Below are positions 11,058 through 21,300 of a DNA stretch of 64,000 nucleotides, in pieces. The stretch comes from Spizellomyces punctatus DAOM BR117 (taxonomy: Eukaryota > Chytridiomycota > Chytridiomycetes > Spizellomycetales > Spizellomycetaceae). The translations under genes were made by a program, and so were the position numbers. The notes under the pieces were generated by a model. That model made no database searches, had not been told where the DNA came from, and saw nothing but the letters and a program-made list of their open reading frames with translations. Each line of letters opens with the position of its first letter. Position 1 is the stretch's first letter. Where the stretch lies: positions 1,794,983 through 1,858,982 of the forward strand of contig NW_015971538.1 in NCBI RefSeq assembly GCF_000182565.1. Direction: 5' to 3'.

Positions 11058-11403
11058 TCAGCTCCCCGTAGAATGAAAGCGGTTCATTAACCCATCGTCA
11101 AGCATTTCCAACTGTTTGATTTGGACAGCCATCACCGAAATAAACCGACTCTGCCAACGCAATACGATTGACTCCGAGGATACTCACATCAACAGCCTCA
11201 ATCTCCTTCTGGCTAAAGGTCTTCTTCTGAAATCTCCTTGGCAGCTGTTCGATTGACTGATAATTAACCGCATTTCCGACGCGTTGGGGTGCAGCAACTG
11301 TTTGTGGTTGTGCTGCTGGTGAGGTGGATGGGTGTTTGAGGAAGCGGCGGGGACCGAGAAACTTGATGAGCGGGACGTGCTTCCGGAGTGCAATGTTTGC
11401 CAT
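11058..11403 (-). CDS. KGD4: Small mitochondrial KGD4/YMR-31-like protein
   Basis: Subunit that tethers the E3 component within the alpha-ketoglutarate dehydrogenase complex (also annotated as mitochondrial ribosomal protein YMR-31/MRPS36). Exons 11188-11403 and 11058-11111, joined across a GTGAGT-donor intron of 76 nt; both phases close, giving 89 residues. Seen in sequence: basic, acid-poor N-terminus containing H-V-P-L-I-K-F-L-G-P-R-R, a Pro/Ala/Gln linker, then L-P-R-R-F followed by E-I-E-A-V. These two motifs and the size match the fungal family. An upstream in-frame ATG at 11475 would add 24 residues. The downstream one fits the family better. Reading through the donor would give a longer unspliced product without family resemblance. 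Confidence 0.75.
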
Positions 11404-12419
11404 TTTTGATTGCGTGAAAGGATGATGTGATGAGGCTGTTCGAGTCCTTGTCGCCTCAGGGGAAGTGGAGGTCAAGTATTATTGTTGACGATGTAAAATT
11501 AGTGGTCAAATGCTCGTTATATTTGGCGATATCGGAACGGATGGAGAGAGTCAGCATTGTTGCTGTGGCAACATGTTACATCAGCACCTCCGCTGTGGAA
11601 GATCGATTTCTGTTGTGTTGACTTTCAGTCACCTTGAAACCATCTTGCAAATCCAGGATTCCTCTTTTCTTCTGTTCCTTCACTTGCAGATATGTCGTCT
11701 AACTTTCGCCATGGTCCTCGTCCATAGGCAAGAGAATCGTTCATTCACATTTAAAGAGAAGGCCACAACTATATCCTAGAGAGCAGGCAAGCCATGATTA
11801 AACTCATCGATGTTGTCGTGATCGCATATATTGGAAGGGAGCATTTTTCGGTCTCTATATGTGTACTGCTCGCAAGGCAGATTGGCTATGTTCTTGTATA
11901 TTTTAGCGTGAAATGTGTTGGCGCTAGGCCACCAGGATCATAGAGGCGTTGAGCTGCACCGATCTAATTAGCAATGCAATCACAGAGATTGGGAGGTATC
12001 AACCCTTGCCGCATACAGAATCAGGCGAAAACCACGATATCATCCTGCTGCAAACTGCCTTCTAAGGAAACCAATACAGTTCCAGAAAGCGCTGATCCTG
12101 GCGTCGGGTACTGTCAAAAAAAATCGGCTGCATTTGCCCCCAGGCAATCAACCCCAACAGCTTTTTCCAAAAGATATTGGTAAACGGAGAAACGATCCTT
12201 TCGCACGCTCGTCCTTTCAGCGACACATCTGCCTGGTAGCGAACCGAACTAGTTGGCCCCTCCTCTTCAAGAAAGCGTAAGGGAATATGCACAGTTGTGC
12301 GGACACTTGGTCGACGGGCGTGATCGAAGTTGGTCTGCTTACGCAATAGATTGGTCAACCAGATCTTTCTTTTCAAAAACTGTGCCCGAACATGTAGTCT
12401 GAGTTGGAAAAGATTGGGA
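11404..12419. promoter_or_regulatory. Shared upstream region of KGD4-like and PPR genes
   Basis: About 1 kb between two divergent genes that both appear to encode mitochondrial proteins. Short open frames on both strands (such as 12062-12481, minus) do not extend through splice sites and are not called. No clear TATA element. Confidence 0.4.
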
Positions 12420-14632
12420 ATGAACACCACACGATCCTTACCGTTTCTGTTCTCCCGCACACCCTGTATCTGCCAGATCATTCACCCGACATGTAGGCGA
12501 ACACCTTTGCGCTTTTTTCTAAGAAAACCGGACCGATTCAAGTTCGTCACCAACGAGTTGGCCCTTCCAAAGGAACGTCGCATATCGAAATCAGATCTGC
12601 CGCCACTGGATACCCCATCAGAAGTGGAAGCAGACGTGCCTACCAAAGGAGAGAAACTTGAATGGTACAATGATCCATTCTACTTGCGAGTCCGAGTTGA
12701 AAAGCTGTTAAAGAATGGTGACGAGGACACGGCTGTGGACTTGGTGGACCGACACCGCGGGGCGGCGAATGCAGAGGTGTTTGGAACGCTGATAGCTGGG
12801 TTAGGACGTCGAGGGAATTACAAAAAGGCTGTTAAAGCGTTTAGAGAGGTTAGTTTTGTTTTGGGAAATCATTGCACGGTGTTTTGCAGAGAGAGTTGAT
12901 TGTAACCTTCCCATTTCAGATGCGCCGAAGAAGGATCAAGCCAACACCACATTCTTATACCGCTCTCTTGAACGCTTATGCACAAGCTGCGTATGGTCCG
13001 TTGGATGCAACAGCACGAAGCAATTGCTTGCGAGACGCACGAGAGTTATGGGAATCTATGGAAGACCGTACAGCAGTCCATCTCAATGCGATGCTCAATG
13101 TATGCACGGCATGTTCCTCTGAAGGTGGTTGGGATCTTGGTTGGAATATATACCGGGAATCGGTGCCAGAGAAGGGGCAGCGGGATGCACAGGCACCTCC
13201 GCCCGATGTGATCACATTCACGATCATGCTGCGAATGTGTGCAAAGTTGGGTGGAAATGACGGTCTTGATGCTGCGATGCGTATCTGGACGGATGTGAGA
13301 GCGGTCCTAGATAGGATCCAGCCGGCTGCCGCTAAGAAGAAAGGTGGAAAGTCAGGAGTGCGGGCATTGGCTGTGGACGATCGACTTTTGAGTGCATTGC
13401 TTCTGACTTGTATTCGCGCGGAAGATAAACTGCGTGTTGTGAAAGGACTCGAATTTGTTGATGAGTACCTTGATTTGCCCGTGGACTCAGATTCGCCTAC
13501 CACTCAACAGTCAAACGGTGGAAAAATCTCCTTAAATACTCCTCTATTGTATCACCTGATCCATTTGGCAAGTCGTTTGCGTGAACCGGCGCTTGCTGTC
13601 AGGTGGTTTAAGATCGCGTCAAGTAGAGATGTTCCGGCGGATGAAGGGGTGTACAGTGCACTTATCGGACTTCTCATTTCGGTCGGCGATTTGGAGCAAG
13701 CCTGGCAAATTGTGCAATCGGCCGACACGTTTCGTCCCGCTCTTGGCCTTCGGGTGTGTGCAGCTGCGGTACGTAAAAGCGGGGAAGATTCAAAGATGTG
13801 GGTCACAAGAGCCGAGGAGTTTACAGACAGCATCAAGTCGGCGTCAGTAGGACGTCAGACAGGCATTCATGATCTGCAATCTTTGGTTAACCTTGCTGAG
13901 ATATATGTCGCCGCAGGACGACGAAAGGATGCCTGGGACGTTTTGGAGCGCGAGCGGTCCAATCTGATTGACGTTACGCGCAAAAAGTTAGAGCGATCCG
14001 TAACAGCCGCTGCACCATTATTGTCTGAGGAGGCTCTCGGAAATCCTTCGTTGGATGGAATCACAGAGATGAACGGAAAGACTTCTGCCTTATTATCTCG
14101 ATCCCAACGCCAACAATCTGAACTTCAAACCCGCATTAAGGCGCTCAACTTGGCGCATGAGTTATGCTCGGAGCTAAAACGCCAAACATCAAACCGTTCT
14201 GAGCGTATGCGCTTCTCTCTCATTGATCGACAAATACAGGAAGTTCTCGGGATATTTGAGATGGTGGATAGTGAAGCGCAACGGCTTCGCACTAATGCGA
14301 TAGAAGGAAGAAAGCGATTGGAGAAGGTGCGAGGGGAGGGATATAAACTGGTCGGCAGGGAAAAAGGCCCTGCTGACACGACTGGCGAAGGATATAGAGT
14401 AGTTGGCAGGGAAGGCGAGCACGCAGATGGAAAAGATGATATCCACGGCAAGACAAGGAAGAACTTGTCTCGTAGTAACGCGCCTGAGCGTTCCCGAATT
14501 CGTGAACTGAATGACAGGAACACTGGTGTTCCTGTTGCTGCAATCAGAGGATCGGGGGGACGGAACCACGGATATAGAAATCGTCGATCAGAAGGAACTA
14601 GTCGCAGTGGGCGAAAGAAGACGGAGCAATAA
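12420..14632 (+). CDS. Mitochondrial pentatricopeptide-repeat (PPR) protein
   Basis: Likely organellar RNA-binding protein. Exons 12420-12848 and 12920-14632 (about 713 residues). The intron boundary was chosen because it rejoins a PPR helix pair: A-F-R-E | M-R-R-R-R-I-K-P-T-P-H-S-Y-T-A-L-L-N-A. The N-terminus (M-N-T-T-R-S-L-P-F-L-F-S-R, then many Arg and few acids) fits a mitochondrial presequence. PPR-like units continue with M-L-N-V-C-T-A-C, D-V-I-T-F-T-I-M-L-R-M-C-A-K, L-L-L-T-C-I-R-A and G-V-Y-S-A-L-I-G-L-L. The C-terminal third is highly charged and ends in a Gly/Arg-rich basic tail, with a 17-residue tandem repeat at about 14332-14433. The exact orthologue is not identified. Confidence 0.8.
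14332..14433 (+). repeat. 51-bp imperfect tandem repeat in the PPR protein tail
   Basis: Two adjacent units encode G-E-G-Y-(K/R)-(L/V)-V-G-R-E followed by a variable A-D segment, 17 residues each. The unit is in frame and lies in the disordered charged tail. Confidence 0.65.
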
Positions 14633-14836
14633 CATGGCACGGCAGGGATAAACTCTTGTATATAGGATACGCTAGATTTTATTTCTTTTTTTGCTACACA
14701 TTGTGCATTGCAATATCTACATGTTATCCAGCTACCATTCGCTTAACGAGACATTGTTGCCTTCCACTAAGGCAAAACGATTTTCCCATAAACAAGTGGT
14801 TTACAAAGGTCCGAAACCACATTCAGAGTATTGAAT

Positions 14837-16426
14837 TTAGAACATGTCCTGCATTCCTTCTGCCATGGCTGATTCGGTAGCTGGTGCGATCGGTACGAAA
14901 ACTGCTTCATTTGGTACGACTGGGCTGGATGGACTCTTGCTTGGGTGAGCGGTGTGAGTCGGCTTGCATTTGAGAGGAATCGGGATGCTGGAGGACGAGT
15001 AGGGGCTCGCAGCGAGCTCTGAAAACTTTGGATTTTCATTGTATGACGCACCGTCCTTCGACCTAGTTTGCTCCGGTGAAACATCAGTACTGGTATTTGG
15101 TGAACTTTTGAGATTTTCCTCATCTCCTGCAACGTCCATTGGAACGGTTACACCTGAGTCGAGAGCGTCAGATTCCGGTGGTCCCGGTTCCACTTTGCAG
15201 AGAATGACAGAACTTGATGTCAAGGTTGGAGCATCTTTTGTCGCTTGAGTGAGTGTGTCGTGTTCAGATGGAGATGCAGTGTTGGAGAGCTCAAATGATT
15301 CTTCTTGTGGAGCCCCTGATGAACTGAGAGTGTTTAACAGTGATGAGGAATTTGAGTCTTCGGTATCTTCTTCGCCGACCTTCAAAATTGAACTGAGGGT
15401 GCGTGGTGTGACAGAGTCCTCATCCTCGGGGGTTTCTACTGCATCTGGTTCGGGGCCTACCGACGCTGATACAGGTAAGTGCCCGCAAAATTCGGTGTCC
15501 TTCTCCGTTGTCTCTAAGACATCGCCTGGTTTCTCTTCTACAGGCGTGCCACGTCCCTCGACGGCTGAGGAAGTTTTCACATTCATGACATCTTCCCGGT
15601 CTGCTTGAAAGTCGCCCAAGTCAGTTGAGCCGGTTTCATCCGAGGACAACAGTTCGTCTTGGTTGCCTGCAGCAATGCCATAAATAGCCGATGTACATCC
15701 CTCGAATTTCGCGTTCAACGTATTGAGCTCAATCTCAAGGTCGTGAATCCGCGCAGTTAAAATAGCTTCCCTTGCAAGGCTAGCTTGATATAGACTTTCA
15801 AGTAAGGTGTTTCCATCGGTTAGTAGTTGCACGGTGGCTTTGAGGTCTTGGTTTTCATCGACAGCGTTTCGGTATTCCATCTCAAGTGATGAAGTCGACA
15901 GGTTGCTCTTTTCACGAGCTTCTGCGAGGAGATTCAAAACGTTTGTGATCTCCTGTCTAAGTCCTACGCACTCTTGTCAGATCAAGGATTACATGTATTT
16001 GATCCATTGTACGTACCTTCAATCTGTTTCGCAGTCAATGCTCCAAATTTTGATGATTCTCGTACTTGAGCCGATACTTGATTCTACATAAAACATATGA
16101 GCAGACTGAATCTAGCACAATTTAACGTCACGCTCATACCAGCATTAAGTGATGCCGCTTAATCAGTTCGCAAAGATTTCTCACCGTCTGCGTCCACGCG
16201 GATAACGCTGACTTTGGCTGATCCTCGCATAGCTGCATACTATAATCAATCATCGTTCCATGGCGACATTATAATGCAATATCTCCTAGGTTACCGTGAT
16301 CATTTCTGGTATCATCGCCGAATAAACACAGTAGAAGGCTATCAGGGCGGTAACAAGCGCAAGCGCTAGTGAAACTAGGTCCTGTAACGTCTTGTCGTCG
16401 GGGTGGGAATCCATTATTTCGTCCAT
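14837..16426 (-). CDS. Membrane-anchored coiled-coil protein, function unknown
   Basis: Exons 16295-16426, 16140-16232, 16017-16083 and 14837-15963; all phases close, giving 472 residues. The protein begins M-D-E-I-M-D-S-H-P and has one hydrophobic span at about residues 16-40 (L-V-S-L-A-L-A-L-V-T-A-L-I-A-F-Y). A predicted coiled coil follows at about 45-190 (R-E-S-S-K-F-G-A-L-T-A-K-Q-I-E, L-N-L-L-A-E-A-R-E-K). The remainder, roughly 280 residues, is acidic, Ser/Thr-rich and low-complexity, and ends in a small basic and hydrophobic tail. The plan of an N-terminal anchor with a long cytosolic coil suggests a tether or scaffold. This is inference and no family was recognised. It is divergent from the CapZ beta gene across about 400 bp. 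Confidence 0.75.
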
Positions 16427-16833
16427 GCTAAACAAAGGTACACATCTAAGCAATTGCTGTGCGCTTACGCATAGCTTATACTTCACGTCTTCCACCTGAA
16501 GACAACGGAAAGACATACTCACCTCACAAAATCTTGAAATATCCAAACCAATATTCGGGTTTGGGCTGCTACGTAACGTTGGTTTTCCCACGTTCAAACT
16601 TCCACATACAAGTCAACTGACGTTCGCCGATCGCTGATGTAAGTGAGGCGCAGCAGGATGTGGCGGAATGGCTCATGGAATATGGCTGGTGACAGCCACT
16701 GCCAGCGCGCGCAGGATAGCACCTCTGCCCATCTACTTCACATTTCCTGAGTATTTGCCGCGTATTTCGACAAATTCAGAGTAAATTCATCACTCCAATC
16801 TCGCCAATCTCACATTTGCTTTGGGTCTTTATC
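16427..16833. promoter_or_regulatory. Shared upstream region of the coiled-coil protein and capping protein genes
   Basis: About 400 bp between divergent starts. Contains no supported gene. A minus-strand frame extends upstream of the coiled-coil protein's ATG to 16597, so a longer N-terminus cannot be excluded. Confidence 0.4.
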
Positions 16834-18102
16834 ATGGTATGCTTTCATTGTATTGGACGCGGGAAATTCCCATACTGAATGTTGCTACTCAAGGTCGATC
16901 CAGTTGACTGTGCGTTGGACCTTATGCGACGACTTCCACCGCAGAAGGTGGAAGAGAGCCTGGCGAATCTTGTAGAACTTGCACCGCACTTGACAGAGGA
17001 GCTACTGTCAGCTATTGACCAGCCGCTGAAGTTGCAACGATGCAAACAGACCGGAAAGGACTATTTGTTATGCGACTACAACAGGGATGGTGACTCGTAC
17101 AGGTATTTTAGAGTGATCTTGATGGATTCTGTGAGTCTCAAAGAAAGATGCGGACCCGCGAGACGGTTGCATATTGGGATCCGCTGTTGAGGGTGTCCTC
17201 ACGTAGCGGCAGGGAAAGGCGACATACGTCGAGAAGGGCCATTGCCATATATCGGACCTGTGGCTAGGGGATAAGTGGTCACTAGCAACACGCTTTAAAG
17301 CAGAAACTACCGATTTGTAGGTCGCCGTGGTCAAACGAATACGAACCACCGTTGAGCGATGGTGCACAACCCTCCCCAAAATTGCGAAAATTGGAGATAG
17401 CGGCCAACGACGCATTTACTACCTACAGAGAACTGTGAGGCAATACTTGAGGTGAAATTATAATTAGAAACTCACTAAATAGCGGTCGAACACAGGTATT
17501 TTGACGGAGGCGTATCGTCGGTGTATATGTGGGATCTCGATGAAGGATTTGCATCAGTTGTGTTGATTAAAAACGGTATGTACGTGGTTGATAGACTTGG
17601 AAGACACGCCTCTCGCTAATCCATTTCGCACCGCAGTAAATGAGAGCGACTCAGGCTTGAAGGGCTCATGGGACTCAATTCACGTCATAGAAGTACAGGA
17701 AAGTGGCCGGAGCGCGCACTATAAGCTGACTTCTACGGTCATGCTCTACATGGAAACTGGTGGTGTTAAGTTTGGGAATGTTAATCTGTCAGGAAGTCTG
17801 ACGCGACAGGTCGGTGGATATCGCATACACCTCATAGTAGAAGGCATTAACCAGTTCCTGTTCAAAACCGACAGGCGGAACAAGATTACCCACTGGATGA
17901 TTATGGCACACACGTAGCAAACATGGGACGGCTGGTTGAGGATATGGAGATCAAATTGCGCAACAACTTGCAAGTCATTTATTTTGGTAAAACAAAAGAC
18001 ATCACCAACGATCTTCGATCGATCAACAGTCTGACTGACGCGCGAAAGCAAATGGCCATTCAGTCAGAGTTGATTGGCAAACTACAGGCGAGATCGCACT
18101 GA
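16834..18102 (+). CDS. CAP2: F-actin-capping protein subunit beta
   Basis: Beta subunit of the heterodimer that caps actin filament barbed ends. Exons: ATG at 16834-16836, then 16894-17102, 17321-17434, 17496-17575, 17637-17809 and 17875-18102; phases agree throughout. Family motifs seen in order: [83 protein letters not shown] and I-Y-F-G-K-T-K-D-I. The start is the one doubt: splicing directly after the ATG at 16836 gives a family-like M-V-D-P-V-D-C start, whereas the ATG at 16879 would give M-L-L-L-K-V-D-P without that intron. The C-terminus (L-Q-A-R-S-H) is at the usual place. Confidence 0.9.
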
Positions 18103-18316
18103 TAGTAGAGGGACAGTCCATGATTATTGATTGGGGAGACTTGTGTTATATAGACATGAAAAATATGATGACTATGAGACAAAATAAGCAAGCTATTTAT
18201 TGTACATTCTACGAATTCCTTCCCACCAAACGCTGCTTGGCTATTTAATACTATGCGATGCGGGAGCACTATGTATAGCCTAAGCCAGCCAACGCAACCA
18301 ACTACGAGTACATGCC

Positions 18317-21300
18317 TTATCTACTTCCCTGGTCAAACAAGCCGCTAAACCACTCATTTGCGGCATCACCTTCACGGTCTTCATCCCGCGATTGCCGGGG
18401 TTGGCGGGTCAGGAGCTGCTTTTCTGGGATGTTGAGGACAAAGCTTTCCTGCTTTTTACCCTGCTGACTTATTGCAATCTAAGTGGCAAGTTGCCAGATG
18501 GCTTGTGAGGTTGTGCCGCTCATAAGGCTATGTCTTTCTAATGTGAATGCATACGTACTCCGGTAATCGATTGCAGGAAGCCTTTTACGATCGCATTTTG
18601 CTCTTTAGCAGACGATTTTTTTGCTAAGCTCTCCTCAAAGGCCTGTTTCAAGGAAGAAGACAAGACTCGTGTAAATGGACACTGCACAACTTGGCAACCT
18701 GACAAAGGTTGGCTGCACACCACCTTTAGAGAGTCCACATTCATTCCGGGCAAACTGCCAAAAGTTTCATAAGGAAGCATTGATACCGGTCGTAGCCGGA
18801 TATAAACGTCCGCAATGGTGCTGATAATATCCGAATGTATTTCTTGGTGGTATGGGTCATGGAGAGCCTTGAGATCGGGAACCGATTTAGACTGCGTTCC
18901 ATAACTCAGAAGCTGGATTGCCGAGCGACATACCTCAAGCAAAGACATCAACAAATCTTTCCCCAACCAAACATGAAATTCGTAATGCCCAACGAGAACT
19001 GGAAGCAGTTTGGAAGAGGTTACCGCGGCCTTTCGGGACGTTTGCGTATCTTTGTAAGTCACTAAATGGGTGATGCTACTGAGTAGGGGACCGGAGATTG
19101 CCTAGTTTCGAGTGAGATCGCTTAGCGGTAATTGTGCATCGAAAGGGGTGTGGGTATAGGTACCTCATCCCAGAGAAGAAAGCGAACCAAGTCAGGATTC
19201 TGAAATGATTGTTTTAGGATGTTCGCTGGGTTCTCTTCTGTCTTTTTTGCAGCTAGCGCAGCGAGGGTTGATGAAGTCGTTCTTCGAACCTGTCATAATT
19301 CACTACTCACCAGGAGTTGCAGGGGCTAGGAGGGCTGCAATCAAATCAATATAAGCTCTGGTGACATCTCTCAACATCTTCTCTGCAATTATATCGTCAG
19401 ACATGTCCGTCGCCTCCTCGGCCCTATCATAAACTCAGATTTAGCGGGGTTTGCGCCTCTCCCATGCACGTCAACAACTTACTCCTCATTCGTCAACCGA
19501 ATACCCCGTTCGACAAGATCCCGCCACTCTCGGTCTAACTTGGACACCATTGATCTGAGGAATGGTGACAGAATCGGCTCTAGAATAGTGCTGTCAAATC
19601 CTGAGGGACAATTAAGACTCAAAGGTCGCATGACGTTATGTAGAAACGGGAGAAAAAATGAGTTAAGGACTCTGAATGCCGTGACGGCAAACGATCAAAC
19701 TAAAAGTCAGTGTAAGAAGGATATTCAAAATAAGCTTCCAATGCCGATTATCAATGTGCATGGCGTCGGAGAGGAGGGATTGGAGCAGATGTTGTCCAAT
19801 GGAGGGCACAGTATAAAAGTTGGGACTGGCGTATGTAAGGCGGCTCAGGATGTGGTAACTTAGTGGGCATTTTGTTTAATGTGAGTAGAAATATAAAGTC
19901 CTTGGATAAAAGGTAAAGGCTCACCATTGGTCCCGTATACTTCCCAGCCATCGACTCATCATCGTAACCTGATTCATGAATTCGTTGGCACCTACTGCTA
20001 GTAGGTCGTCGGATACATCCGTTCCTGTTGCGCCGCTGTTAGGTCATCCTGAACATTGGGATCAGGACATTAGGCAGCAAACTCTACCTGCAAACAGAGC
20101 TCTTTCTTGTGGAGTGGTTGCCAATACACGAAGAACATCTGAAGGAAACTGTTGCCACACAGAAGGATCCCAGAGCCCGTGAATTGACCTGTTACATGTT
20201 AAATGCATCCATCAGATTGGCTACCCGAAAAACAAGAGGTGTAGATGCAAAATCACAGGCAATACTTGATGATTGTTAGAACAGATCTCAAGATACGGGG
20301 AATATAGTCGGCCCAGAGTTCAACTCTCTTATTTCCTCCGCCAGACTTCGTACCCAAAGTTGTTCAACTTATAAGTGGCACGTTCCATCGCAAATACTTT
20401 GGAATTTAACCTCAACATACCGGTTTAGTTTCAATTGTTAGCTTCAAATATTGTGACATTCCAGATAGCAGCCCAAGAAGCTGGGAAATCGTGTCGTTTG
20501 AGCAGAAGGGTATAGGATTTTTGAAAGGGAGAACATACTTGTCCACGTTGCTCTTTTTTGATTGCGAAGGCGTCTACCAGGCCGGGATTCGCTACTTGCA
20601 GTTGCCCAGGTGATATTTGGATATTTTGCACTATTGACAAAATTAAGCAATTTATAAAAGTTACCTCACTTTTCAAATCCTCATGCTTACCATTCGATGC
20701 CAGAAGGGGAGCCCCCATAAATTCCATAAGCTGACTCGGCGAAGTCAAGTCAACATTAGCTTTGTCCTCCAACGCGCGAACGGTAGGCTCTACAAGAGAA
20801 GTAAAGGCAGGTGCTTTCTCGACAAGAGGCGTGGAGGAGAAATATCTGATATTCATTTTGTTCTTCAGTCACAGTACAACTCCTTGCGAATCGATATCGA
20901 TCTACATACACAATAGCAAGTAGAAACTCTTTCAAAATCGTTTCTTCCGACATGAGCACTAAACGTTCGTCACTGAGTCTTTGTATGGCGGGGCTTATAC
21001 TTGCATAGATGCCCTAAAGACCCCAGTCCCAATTGGTCAGTCAATAGTCGGCCGCAGCAGTAGAGAGGAGTCCCTTACAATTAACGCATCCGGCATCGTC
21101 ATTGCAAGTTTGACCAGTAAGGATGCCGCTTTTCGTCGCAACACCCGCGTCGCCTCACAAATACTGATCTTGCGACGAATAAAATCTTCTTCTCCAGGCA
21201 TAGTAAATGCTACGAAGGTGAAGATCTTGACAAATATAAGTACCATGTCAGTGACAATTGTCCAAGCAGTGATAGCCCTGCAATAACGGACCAACCTTTT

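Noticed and set aside
12062-12481. Minus-strand frame overlapping the start of the PPR gene
   Set aside because: Antisense to the PPR presequence region and without homology.
19252-19310. Reading V-R-R-T-T-S-S-T-L-A-A-L as the start of an exportin exon, which leaves an apparent frameshift and a 21-nt intron
   Set aside because: Using the acceptor CTAG just before 19252 gives a normal 57-nt intron and closes the phase, so the protein-like stretch is intronic and no frameshift is needed.
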